In this document: positions 1-11,371 of the stretch, one piece after another
Position numbering within the stretch: position 1 is the stretch's first letter
How the letters are laid out: each line of letters starts with the position of its first letter
Assembly (NCBI GenBank): GCA_013397795.1
Contig: VZTJ01004779.1
Location: forward strand, 883,386-947,385
Direction of reading: 5' to 3'
Length of the DNA: 64,000 nucleotides
From: Orthonyx spaldingii
Taxonomy: Eukaryota; Chordata; Aves; Passeriformes; Orthonychidae
Notes under the pieces: generated by a model
The model's database searches: none
Told to the model about the DNA's origin: nothing
Seen by the model: the letters and a program-made list of their open reading frames with translations, nothing else
Made by a program: the position numbers and the translations under genes

Positions 1-2180
1 GCCTACTGTAATTCTCATCACAGCTTTAGCTGGGGTTTTTTTACAAGTATTAAAAGGTACTGAAAGATATTCCCAAACCGTGCAACTGACGGAACTGCCA
101 GAGGTCAGTTTTTACTTTTCTTACAAGTCCAGTAAATAGAGAGAGAATGCAGCACATACTTTTAATAACTCTGTTCTTTCAAATGTGAATCAACAACAGG
201 GAGCTGTCAATATAAGTTTCAAATTAAGTGTCACATTATTTTAGTATCTAAGTGCCAGAAGACAGGAAAAAAAAATGCAACAACTCAGTTCATTTTTAGA
301 CTAATTCAGATTTTCTTTTGAAAATTATTTTAGCAATTTTGATGAAATCAGAAGACTGTCTTAATATTAATACACTCATTATTATTTTATCAAAAGCATC
401 TTGTTAAATGCAAAAAAAAATTAATTATCTCTATTTTAGTTAAGACATTCATCATAAATGGAATAAAATAAATATGACACTTCTATCTTTAATAAGAACA
501 TAAAAAAGAAATACCACACAAATTCCTGAAACCTAGCCTGTTAATCTGTTAATTTTTTCATCTTGAACATTAGGAAAATCTTGTGTACCCACAAGAAGGT
601 ACTTTCATTCAATGTTTCCAGTTAAACTACCAAGAATTATAGAAGAGTTTGCAAAATTAGGTGACAATATCATCAAGTGTATAATGACTTCAAATAATCA
701 CATTCTAATTTATTTTTTCAATAATGCATCCTTATAATACTTTGCTGTTCCCATTTATTACATTACTCTTTCTTGTTATAAAGATTTTAAAACTAACCCA
801 CTGATATTCAGAATAGCAAAAGTTAAGACAAAAATAGGGTAGTATGGAAGTAGAAATTTAAGATAAACAGTAAAATATTAATATTCCATACTTTATAAAC
901 TGTGCCAGTTTCTTAACTATTTATGAATAGAACATTAAGGCAAACTCTAGCCTGTACTTTTAAGCATAAATTTTGGGTTTATGCCAAAGTTTGGAAATAT
1001 GAACAATATATGCACCTATGTTTTTCTAAATGACTGTTGCCAGAATAGCCAACCTGCGGTAAGTTACTTCTGAAGTATTTTGCATTTTTTAATATGCTTT
1101 GGTAAGGGACATTGAAAATAAATATTTTAAGACTTATGCTCCTATGTTATTAGCTACAGAATTTTGACAGCAGTGGATCCTCTCATATGTGACTGCACTG
1201 GACATAAACTGATACCACAAGGAGTTGCAGTGTCAGATCTTAATCTGTCTTTTCTTTTTCCTTGAATTATACACTCTACCTTTTCAAACATGTGCAATAG
1301 ATTTGGTACGAGCAAAGTTGGGCCCACAATGCTCAATCTCATTTATTTTGCACAAATCATTCAGATTAATCACTTTTCATTATTAAGTCATAAGCTTCTT
1401 CTGTCACATTGCAGCAGGAATGAGACAGACAGCTGAAGTCACTTTTTCACAATGGTCACTGGTTCACTTCTCATGGCACATTTGAAGCTCTGTGAGACTT
1501 ACTAGATGAGAAAATTAGGTCTTGTAAAGAGGCCTTATGTCATGGGATGTCGGAATTTATGGGGCCATTTATGCTAGGCCTTTCCCAGAAAATGCCAGAG
1601 CGATTATGCACTGTAGGAAGATTGCAGTAATCCCAGACAATTCTGAAGAAATGACAGCATTGCTGTACAAACAATACTTCCAATAGTGAGCCGAGAACAG
1701 ATTTCTGTAAATAATATGACTGAGGTGTTAAAATGTTAACTAATCACAGGGAAGTTTTTTTAAAAATCAGTTGTGTGAAGGGAAGTCACTTCAGGTGTGC
1801 TGAAAAATAAACTGTAAATACTTATTCAACACAGTGAGAAATTGTTAATGAGAAAGGGATCAAAGCACTTGACTCAAATTCTAGACAAAGTAGGCTACAT
1901 GACTTGTTTCACAGATATACTCCCCTGTAAGATTCTTGGGAACAAGTATGTCAGTGTAGATAGAGTCTGAGCAGAGGTCTGTACATACACTTGAAAGGTA
2001 CAAATTTAGATTTCACTGACTGGAAACTACTCGCAGGGGAAGCTCAGCTGTGCCCCATTCAGCACATGAGATGACAGAACAGGAAAGAAAGCTGCCCACA
2101 AGTGCATGGCTTGGCAGCTACTCATGATGGGACAAGATGACAAATCTCATGTGTAATGACCACAGCATGAAAAGTCTGCT
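1..2180. other. AT-rich non-coding stretch
   Basis: No repeat family, RNA gene or credible coding segment is visible. The only open frames are about 60 codons and have no splice-site support. Homopolymer A runs and TTTT-rich words are scattered throughout. It is best read as intergenic or intronic unique sequence. Confidence 0.6.
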
Positions 2181-3130
2181 TACTGCAGGTTGCTTCAAGG
2201 GGTAATAATATCCCACAAATTTTCAGGTGACAGCCAGGTGATGGCCCAACAGGTGCAGACACAGTATGAGGTGTGTCTCGATGCTACAGCTGGAAGTGCA
2301 CCTGGGCACATCCATCCCTGCTGTGCATTTGGAGCACTCCCTGTCCCCATGGCCATGCCTGGCAGTCCTGGGGCCACTGCCCCAGTCATTATCTTGGCTC
2401 TATTTGCCCACCTCTGAGCATGGTGGGGGAAGGCTTCTGAGGGAGGTCTCTGCCCCAACCTGCCCCAAGCAGGTCTACCCTGAGCCCCCCACAGCCAGGG
2501 ACTCCCCACTCATTGCACACTTTGCTGTGTGCCCACAGGTGCTCATGGCTCACAATCTGTGACTAATTACCAAAACAGGACTTCAATGGGCTCTGCAACC
2601 TGTGGTCCCTCCATGTCTGCATAGAATGAGGGAAGCTGATTACTGTGGGTTTTGCCCTCCCAGCATGGATCTACACGTATGCCAAAGGCTCAGGGGTGCA
2701 CATGGTGCTAACATGCCTGGCCACACAGGGCAGTGTAACTGGAGAAATGTTCCTTTTTTGAAATCCACATAAAGACAAGCAGTACTCAATGAACACCGAC
2801 ATCCAGCCTGGGGGATCACCAGAGGAGGTCACCAGCAGTCAAACACGGATCCCTCGTAGCTGGCCCTGGACTCCTGGTCTCTGGAGTAGCTGGTCCTCCC
2901 ATCAGATATCTCTACCTTTACTACCCCAGACCCCCTGTGACCCTTGGCCCTTTCTCCAGTAGCTGGACCCCAATCTCTCATCCCACTCACTGCACAGTCC
3001 TGCTTCGGTGTCTCTGGTGGTCACACACACGAGAGCACATTCACGCAGAAAATCAGGATCAAAGTCTAAAAGTAAGACAGAACAAACTGCACTGAAAAGG
3101 TGCAAGGTCGAACCTGCCAAGCATATTGAT
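2181..3130. other. GC-richer island, CpG-poor, possible old repeat or LTR
   Basis: Base composition changes sharply here from the AT-rich surroundings to a C/G-rich stretch with many CCTG, CCCCA and CAGG words but few CpG dinucleotides. Overlapping frames of 75-104 codons are open on both strands. That is expected when stop codons are diluted by GC content, so they are not evidence of a gene. CpG-depleted GC-rich islands of this size in bird introns are often decayed LTRs or other retroelements. I cannot identify terminal TG/CA ends or a family with confidence. An unmethylated promoter is unlikely because CpG is not enriched. Confidence 0.3.
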
Positions 3131-4796
3131 TATTGGCTTGCTTAAACATGATCTGCCATTATTATACTCCCCCTTCTCTCCATTTTGACATCCTTGTCTC
3201 TATTCTTGCCTCCTCCCAAATCAAGCACTTTTGTCTAATTAACTTTTTCTTGCTAATCTCAGATTTGCTACAATATTACTAAATTTAGAATTTCTGATAC
3301 TGCTATCCAGGTCATCTCAGCCTTACATGATATCAATGATACAATGACCAAGGCACCACTTGGCCTGCAAGGTCTCACTTCCTAAAAGGTTTCCAGTACT
3401 CCCCCCAGTTATTTGTGAGGTCTGCCCACCGTTCTCATGGCCCCTAACAATCTGTGAAACCCAGCCACTCCTCAGATGCCAGAAGTCCTGTCACCTTCTC
3501 ACCCTGTTGCTCCATAGCTCCAGTGATTTCTCATGTCATGTCTTGAAGTTTCTCACTGTTTGTTCAATGAGGTCAACATTCAGGTCTGAACCTAATCATC
3601 TGTATGCATACTTTACCTCTATATTCCTGTGTCTCATCATTTACAGAAAGTCTCTGACAAAATCATGGAAAGTGCCCAAAAGCCTTTACTTTGTGCCATG
3701 AAATTTCGCTCCTGTTTGCCTGAAATGGATATGGATGAGAATTAACACTTCCCTTTTTCTGCTGATGTTGGCAACACCCTCTGGCATCATACCAAATGTT
3801 TGCCTGAATATAATTTCTAATAATGGCCTCCAGAACTGTGAGCAAGACACTAAAGAGATAACCCCCTCAAAATCAGAAAAAAAATAGTTGTCTTTAAAAT
3901 TTTGAGTTTTTAACGTCTACTTTGTTTTCTTCTGCCTCAATTTTGAACTATCAAAACAGACCATGTACTACTATTTATAGATATTCGTGGGGAAGAAGAA
4001 CCTAAAAAATAAAAGAGGAAGCTGAAATTCTTATTCATCCATCCAAATAGGTTTGCTCACAGGTAAATTTATTCCCTGAATAAATTTATTCACATGGGGA
4101 TGTTTTAGGAAAAAAAGAACATAAAAAAGCATGGAAATATGCAGCAGTGAAGAAGAATGTTTTTCTAAGAACAAGGGGAAATAAAGTCCAAACACACTGC
4201 CTCGGCTCTTTTTCCACGCACATCAACTCTCAGTGGTCCTCCTCCCCTCAAGAGTACTAGACAGGAATGAAATTCAGCAGCCTAAACTAGCTCCCCTCAC
4301 ACTTGCTGCTGCTATTAATGTTAATTTTCTCATTCAGGCTGTATCATAATGCCAAGATGAAAGATTCAGACTGCCAAAGAATAACTAGCGGCATTGAGAG
4401 GCTGCCTGGGGAAAAGACACAGTTGCACATCATCTAATATAATTTTTTCCATCAGGACTAACTGAAGAACTAGAAAGAAGGCAAGGGGGTGGGAAGAAAA
4501 AGAAGTAAAGTAGCACAAATTATCCTTTGTTCATGTCAATTTATTTTTTGTTTCAGAAAAAAACCAGCAGCCCAAGTGCAAGATTTTAACAGTTAAAATG
4601 AAAATTATAGTAAGATTAATTCAAATATCATAATATGGACTATAATGTGGAAGCTAATAGCTACATTATTGAACCATAAACTTGGTTACTCATAGAAAAT
4701 CCTTTAAAATGCTGTATTTTAATTTCTAATGCCCTATTCTTATCAGAAGTTTTAGGAGTATAAAGGCTGGGTTGTTCAGTAAATAACTAAAACTTT
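3131..4796. other. AT-rich non-coding stretch
   Basis: Nothing recognised. A 113-codon plus-strand frame at 3360-3701 starts at a non-ATG codon and lies in C/T-rich sequence with low stop-codon density. It has no matching domain or splice sites and is treated as chance. Purine-rich runs occur near 3990-4020 and 4470-4510. Confidence 0.5.
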
Positions 4797-4850
4797 TAGA
4801 ATAAAATAGAACAGTTGAGTTAGAAAGGACCTACAATGATCATCTGCTAG
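4797..4850 (-). repeat. CR1 LINE 3' tail fragment
   Basis: The plus strand reads tagaacagttgagttagaaa and continues with ggacctacaatgatcatctg, the reverse complement of a CR1 3' end. Only about 55 bases remain, so this is a severely 5'-truncated or decayed copy. Orientation follows from the conserved tip lying at the low-coordinate end. Confidence 0.7.
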
Positions 4851-5632
4851 TTTTAAAAACTTATAGGTCAAAGACTATCACTGATAAAAAGCTATTTAAA
4901 ATTCTGTTATTTTACTACAATTTTTGGCATTTGTATTCAGAGCATCAGCACACATCAGATGTATCTTGAAACACATTTTACAGTTTTGTTATCGTAGGTT
5001 GTACTGATACTCATAGTTTTAATTTTCTTGTAGTTACATATAGTTCCTGTTCTGCTTTGTTGTGTAATTTCTGTGTTCAATGAATTACACAAGAAAATTC
5101 CTCAAAAAATCAAAAAAGTATGTGACTGCTATTCAGCACCCATTCATTTATCAAACAATAGAAAAAGAGAAGCAAAACCTAAAGAGATGAGACGAGTGAT
5201 CAGTATTGATACCAAGTCAACTTTTTCCTTCTACACTGATAATACCAATAAAATCTCCAATGACCAGTAATAATAATATGATACAAACCCCAGTACTTCT
5301 ATTAGGAAATGTCTCCAGCAGTTAACCACAAAGGTAAGGAGAAAGAACAGGTATTTTGCTGAAGCTGCACAGCACGTCACTGAAATAACAAGAGCTAGAC
5401 TATGAACCATCAATTCCTCACTTGCAGGACACTACCCTGCTTCCTGAAAACCCTTGGAAAACCACTTCCTGAGAAATACTTGGACTGCTAAATTCCTAAC
5501 TGTTTACACACACCAGTTCAAAACTGCCTGACGGCATTAGCACACACTCTGCACACCACCATCCAGTAATTCCTTCCACTCTCATTTGGGGATGGAGTTT
5601 AATCAGGAGGTGAATGAGTTTTATCTACTTAC
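4851..5632. other. Unique AT-rich stretch
   Basis: No gene or repeat identified. Two 60-65 codon frames (5073-5270 plus, 5231-5413 minus) have no supporting splice sites or recognisable motifs. The stretch ends at the donor side of the minus-strand exon candidate that follows. Confidence 0.5.
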
Positions 5633-5696
5633 CTGCACCTTTGAACATCCATAGTTTTGTTTGGTATTGGACACAACAGCAAAGGGATTTTTGTTC
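5633..5696 (-). CDS. Candidate internal exon (minus strand), unidentified
   Basis: Seen: reading the minus strand, a 64-nt segment ends in a full-consensus splice donor, CAG followed by GTAAGTAG (intron starts at 5632). It is preceded by a plausible acceptor ending in ttttgtataaag, with a long pyrimidine-rich tract further upstream (about 5720-5795 on the plus strand, read in reverse). All three frames across the 64 nt are open; the most protein-like gives NPFAVVSNTKQNYGCSKVQ. The length is not a multiple of three, so joining it to neighbours would shift phase. Known: a perfect donor alone occurs by chance every few tens of kilobases. Inferred: this could be a coding or lncRNA exon of a minus-strand gene. 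I do not recognise the peptide. Confidence 0.3.
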
Positions 5697-6002
5697 CTTT
5701 ATACAAAAGAGTGTGTGAATGCCAGTTTACGGTGTATTATTAGGAATACAATGAGAGCAATGAAGGAGAGAAAAGGGAGGAAAATCCTCCCTGACACCCT
5801 GTGTACCTGGCTGACTGCACGGATTTATTAACACCACAAAGGATACACATATGGATGTCTTGCCCTAGATGGTGCAGTACATTATTACTGGTCTTAAATT
5901 CAGTGTTTCTGTCACTTATATTGCTTCAGAATGGAAAATTGACTCCTACTGCATATTGTGAATTACTACATTGCCATCTTCAATATGACTGGATCTACAC
6001 CT
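5697..6002. other. Unannotated sequence upstream of CR1 tail
   Basis: The stretch includes a G/A-rich run near 5755-5785 that forms the pyrimidine tract for the minus-strand exon candidate. A 70-codon plus-strand frame at 5801-6013 runs into the CR1 tail and is not considered a gene. Confidence 0.4.
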
Positions 6003-6100
6003 GGGCAACCTGATCTGACCCCATAAAGCTGGCCCTGCTTTGAAGAAGGGTTTGGACTGCATATCTCTTAAGGCCTTCTTCCACCTAAATTTTCAATAAT
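6003..6100 (+). repeat. CR1 LINE 3' end fragment
   Basis: The words ctgggcaacctgatctgacc, ggccctgctttgaagaaggg and ttggactgcatatctcttaa appear in the order of a CR1 3' untranslated region. They are followed by a decayed ccttcttccacctaaa tip. The copy is about 100 bases, 5'-truncated, in plus orientation, and diverged from the usual consensus words. Confidence 0.75.
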
Positions 6101-8950
6101 CCTAATATCAATTTGCATTGGAAGAACAGAAAAGCAACAGAACGGCTCATACTGAAAAACTGAGTTCTCTAGGTTGATATTTGCATGTTGGATAAGAGAT
6201 ATATACAATGGCCTAACAGATATATAGGATTCTATGAAAACTATGACAGTGCATCAAATTCGTGGCACATTTACTCAGCCTTGGAGTTGAGTATTTGCAT
6301 ATCTTAGTGCACATAAACACTGAAGAATGAACAATAACAGAAGGGTATTTCACATGACTTGATGATCATTGAACACAGATGAAGAACAAAACCACTGATT
6401 GAGGAAAGTTAATACAATTTTTTTTTTAATAAGCAAATAAATGAAGAATTGAAGAAAAAATACTGCCTCCAGTAAAAATTAAAGGAGTAAATGCAAAAAG
6501 TATTTTTAAGAAGTCAGATAGAGCTAAGAATTCTCTATTGAACTTGGATTTCTTTTTGATCTACTGTTGCATCTAATATCACTTAATCTCTACTGAATGC
6601 AACTATCTGTCCTTGTCCTCAGTACTTTCAGCTAAACTGGTCTGAGCTTTTTTTTATTTGAGAGATTAACCAGTCTAAATCTCACTTAAGGAGTAAATTA
6701 ATTCGTAAGAGACAAAGCAGATCACACAGAAGTCTATTCCCCTACAAATAATCCACCTCAAAACACATTAGAACACCATTCTTAAAATTTCCACAAGTAT
6801 AATAATACCAAACTAACAGAGGCAGGTTTGGAAATCCAGACAACACGAAGTTCAAACTGCCCATATGGGATAGTTTCAGTTTCTTAAAATAAGATAATGT
6901 CTTGTCATCATGGAATAAGAAATGGTGATAAATGGATAATTAAATGGTGTGGAACCTTGGTCTCTCTGGGCAACTCAGACAATTATATTAGGTCAGCAAC
7001 TCAAGCTACTGTGAGCATAGAAGCAGCAGCTAGCTCGTGTTCCAAGCCTCCAAAATGGGAAGATTTGCAGTAAATCAGGCACGAGAAGACAAAGTGTTCG
7101 GTTATTGGCTCACACAAAAACTTCACATGATATTTAGGAAAAATGTCAGCTTTGTACCAGATGAAGAAAAATATTCTTCTCATGGACAATTTCCCTGAAG
7201 AAGAAGGTGGCATATGAGCTCTTTAGATTTGCATTTGCAGATAACAGTTGGCAGGTAACAGTACAAAAGTCTACACTTGATTTGAGGGGTTTAAGTTTAA
7301 TTTGTCTATCAAAGAGTAGAAAGCATTTACTCTGGAGAGTAGACATGCAGCAGTTTTTGTGACTAAGCAATACAAGGATCCTTAATTATAATTGTTCTCT
7401 TTTGTTTCACAGACTGTGATTGTAGCAAATGAATCAAAAAAATCACTCTTTAAAAAAAATCCCCCAATTTTTTAAATACTGAACTACATTTGCAAGGGTA
7501 GGGTAGGAAAGGTATTATCTTTTCTAGTGAGGGAAAAGTGTTAATTAAAGTGGTGAATTTTTCATGTAGACAGTAATTTAAAATTCTCAAAACTTTTGAT
7601 TTATCTCAGAATGATTTTTTAATAAAAACTTTGCCAGCCTGATGCAACCTCTAACGAAGTTTTTCTAAAATGGTCTAATCCATTGTTTTTCTGCTCCAGC
7701 ATTAATACTGCCTACATATTCCAGAACTCAAATTATGTTGTCCCACACATTCACACTTTCACTTTGAGCTATTTCCCAATTTCATCAATTCTTCTCCTAT
7801 TACTTTTTATTGCTTTAATAAGATAGGCATTACTCTGCTCCCAAGCCTTATGCAACCATGTTAAAAAACTTGCAAGTGATTAGTTTTTATCTCATCTTCT
7901 TAATACTAATCCTGAATATCTAATCTTTTAGACAGTTATAGAGGCTGATATGGGTGAAAATTCAGCAACTAATGATTCTGCTTGCTCTTTAGAAGGCTGT
8001 TGTCTACAGAGCACAGAAGAATTCAGAATAATATCTTATAGAGATTACTGTACTTCCTGCTTTATGGAATAATGGAATAAAATTACTTTTTATATGAAAT
8101 AATTTACCCATTTGAAGTATCCTAAATCTACAACTATTTTGCAGTAAGTGTGAAGCAACATCTACACATTTTAGATGGAAAGAGTTGATGTGCCTTTCAT
8201 TTATTCTATGCAGTTTTTTGGGTTCTTTCAGGTGAGGTGGGTGTGGGTTTGTTTTTTCTTTTCTTTCTTCAATCCCTGCTAGACATGGCAAGCTTGTTTC
8301 TTCCTCAGTTTTTTACAAGTCTCTGACTTTAGTTTGTGAATCTCCAGGGCAAGACAGTAATACAGGGAATTGAAAAAGCATCTTACAACCTTCTTCAGCA
8401 GACCATACAAAATGTACTCAGCAGAATTGTTCTAAGAAGAATTTATAGGGATTTCTACTTTTTTTATCTTAAAACTAAATAGCCATTTTTAAATATGTCT
8501 ATAACATATCAGTATGCTTTTCCTCCCTGAATCAATTCCTGTATTTAACTTTTTTGTGACCCATTATATATTACAGTAGTAAAACTTGACAGGCTCTTAT
8601 CTTTTTAAAAGGGGTCCTGCGCTTGCATTGCTGTATCTAAATGACATGTCAGCATTTTACCTTAGTGTAAAATCCACCTTTGAGAGGCACAAACCCCAAA
8701 GAGTCTACACAACTACACAACTACAGTACATATATTATAAACATATATATATTTTAGAGGTACTGCTGAGTGAGGAGTGTGAAATTCCTCCCTCCAACCT
8801 CAACAAAAAAATGCCTACAGATTATTAACGTTTCTTAACATTTAAGGAAAAAAAAAAAAAATCACACATCAAACATCAAGAGTAAAGACTGTCAGTTCCA
8901 CCAGAAAGTACAGCAAAATCCACTTGAAGTAAGTTGAAAGCTTAGGCACA
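6101..8950. other. AT-rich non-coding stretch
   Basis: No supported feature. Frames of 70-95 codons at 7001-7213, 7146-7370 and 8004-8291 on the minus strand and 8586-8828 on the plus strand lack domains or splice-site pairs. An A-tract lies at about 8849-8862. A CAG/GTAACA donor-like site near 7255 has no acceptor partner that I could see. Confidence 0.5.
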
Positions 8951-9185
8951 TTTTGTCTCCTCAAGCAGCAGCATCCATTTCAGCCTTAACTACAGCCCCA
9001 TCATTTGGTCCTGTGCCCCTCTCAGATGCTCTGTTTCACTGGCCCTGTCATCAGGAGGACTTTGTGAACCCTCATCACCCATCTCAGGGCAAGGTCCAGC
9101 TGCTTTGCTCAAATCATCGGCTGGGGCAGTTTGAGTTGTGGGTTTTACACCAACGGAGATTGAGGCATATTCCCCAATTCTAATT
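8951..9185. other. GC-richer patch with open plus frame
   Basis: This short C-rich patch carries a 76-codon plus-strand open frame (8953-9183) starting at a non-ATG codon. It is bounded by AT-rich DNA and could be a decayed repeat or retrocopy. I recognise neither the peptide nor the nucleotide sequence. Confidence 0.25.
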
Positions 9186-9589
9186 CAACATCACTTCTTG
9201 ATACAGATGTTCCTTTAACAAATGCATTTCTGAGCTCATTAACTATTTAAATATAACAACTAATTTTAATTTAATATACTGCTCTCTCGAACAGTCTTCA
9301 CATTCACCACTGCAACATAAACTCAATTTTATTGATTGTGTTCATTTGTGAGATACAGGCTTAAATTAATTAGTAATGATCACTTAAGATGCAAAACAAA
9401 TATACTTAAGTGCTTTTTTTTCAAAAGAATAGGCAACAAAAGTCTTCTTAAGCCTCCCTAGTGCTGTATTTGGGCAAAGAGACAGAAAACATAGAAAAAA
9501 AAAATCCTGTGCAAGTCAGATTTGCATTCAATCTGCATTTTTCAAGGTTTAGGAAAAACAAGAAAAACAGCTGTTGGCATAACACCACA

Positions 9590-9725
9590 GAATCACAGAA
9601 TATTCTGAGTTGGAAGGGACCCACAAAGACCATCAAGTCCAGCTCTTATGAGAATGGCCCGTACCCAGGTCAAGCTCGCAACATTGGCGTTATTAGCACC
9701 ATGCCCCGACCAACTGAGCTAATCT
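9590..9725 (-). mobile_element. tRNA-Ile-derived SINE with CR1-like tail (TguSINE1-like)
   Basis: Seen: on the minus strand, 9725 to about 9654 reads as a tRNA-Ile-like head. It has ttagctcagttggtc (an intact Pol III A-box), the anticodon-loop segment gctaataacgcc with anticodon AAT (9694-9692), and the 3' acceptor-like word gtacgggcca. It passes directly into a CR1-type tail, ending in words equivalent to ctttgtgggtcccttccaac and attctgtgattctgtgg (9590-9653). The B-box is decayed. Known: SINEs with a tRNA head and a LINE-matched tail are mobilised by that LINE's enzymes; the zebra-finch SINE I know as TguSINE1 has this design. Inferred: a dead copy, no longer a functional tRNA because the 5' acceptor strand is not conserved. 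It is the best taxonomic hint in the window (passerine). Confidence 0.8.
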
Positions 9726-11281
9726 CAGGGTCAATACACAGTGGACTTAATTAAAGTTCTATGTTAAGCAATTCAATATTCCATGTTTCCCTAGTGGACA
9801 AATACTAAGAAATTAAATCAACACTACTGACAGATTCAAAGAATACTATAAATTCCATACTAATTTTCTGAGGTAACTTGTTGATTTATATTGTTTCAAG
9901 AAATTTTGCAATATAAGTCAATTCCTGCATGAAAGCATTAAATAAATGAAGAATTCCCAGCACTTGGAACCTTCTAGATCACACTATGTTTATCTAGATC
10001 CATACTTCAAACAAGACTAACAGCAGTTTCATAAACACATTTCTCTATAGCTATGTCTTTAAGTAACCAACAACCCCTTCCTGCCATGAGAAAAATACAT
10101 TAGTGGGTACAGCAGTTGACCAAACAAAACATTTTCCGTGATATGGCTATGGAAGTTTTCTTAAAATGAAAATGAAATATATTTTATTGTAAATCAGAAC
10201 TCCACTCTTACAGATAGTGCATTTCACAGTATTTCTTGTTTTTTTGGTTTTTTTTGTTTTTTTTTTTTCTCAAAAGAATGTTTTTGGCTTTATTCAAGGA
10301 AGTCACTAGAGTCAAATAAACAAAATCCGCTTCATTCAAACAGAAAAAAGGATCATTTGAGCCAGTCAGGCTATTTGATGAGCCTTGTAGACAGAAGATT
10401 TTCATGAAACAGATGAAAGCAGGAGAGAAAAAAATTCAGACACAACTATACTTTGGAACAAAAGCCATGATGTGGAACAGAACTAGAGTCCCGTAATATA
10501 GTCTTTCAGCTGAATAAACCTGTACAGTAGCTACTGATTTACAAGCACCTATTTGCATAAGAAATGCAAAGGACACTCATTCAAGGTAGGAAATACTATT
10601 TGTTTAATAATACCAGAATTCACTACATGGAACTGCTTGAAAAGTATAGAAAGAAGACTGTTTTTACTAATGTCTGAATTAACTCATGTTTTCATGACAA
10701 CTCAATATCAGAGCTGTCTTAAAAATTTTTGAGGTCTTGGGCACACAGCTGAGAGCTTCTCCAATCCCAGGAAGATGAACTGCTGAACAATAAGCACAGA
10801 ACTGCACAGTGTAAAAGTCCAAATAAACTGCTATTCTTCAGCACATCTTTCATTTTTTAAGTGCTCAATACCTATTCTTCTAGGATAAAAAAGTTACTCC
10901 CAGTCTCCTACAAATAGCCATGTAAATATAAATATACCATATTTTTGAAGGAAAATACTTCATCCTGTTGGTTCAAAGAACCCTTTAAGTGGTTCTGGAT
11001 CTTTAAAGTTTTGACCCTCAGTCCTGTAACCCAAAATTTTAGGACAGAATTGTTGGAACAAGAACTTAATCTAAAGCTGAAAAAAATGTGAACAATGCAT
11101 ATTTTTTTTCAGTGTTTTTTCCTGTTTATGAATTATCTACATAAATGCTTCTAAAAACATATACTGCCATTCTGCTGTGTAAACAAGCAAAAAGAACCAC
11201 ATTTTAGCCTCTTCCACATGTAAAACCCTTTGACCTCTATGCTTACAGAAGATATACTACAGCTCCTACACTCTGATTCAG
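9726..11281. other. AT-rich non-coding stretch
   Basis: No gene or repeat family identified. A T-rich simple sequence lies at about 10234-10270 (T runs broken by single G or C). It accounts for the lysine/asparagine-rich end of a 65-codon minus-strand frame. Confidence 0.5.
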
Positions 11282-11371
11282 TAAATAAAAATAATTTAAA
11301 AAACCCAAACACTCCCATCCTCCCCTCCAAAAAAACCCAACAAAAACCCCCTACAACCCAAAATCCAAACA
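11282..11371 (-). other. G-free plus strand; G-quadruplex-prone minus strand
   Basis: The plus strand has no G for 90 nt. It carries six C runs of three or more (11304-11306, 11314-11316, 11322-11325, 11336-11338, 11347-11351, 11357-11359). The minus strand therefore has six G runs separated by mostly T/A loops of 5-10 nt, close to but looser than the usual G-quadruplex rule. An 88-codon minus-strand frame rich in Gly/Phe/Trp across here is a composition artefact. Confidence 0.6.

Noticed and set aside
9654..9725. Functional tRNA-Ile gene
   Set aside because: The 5' acceptor strand does not match, the B-box is decayed, and the unit continues into a CR1-like tail, so it is a SINE head.
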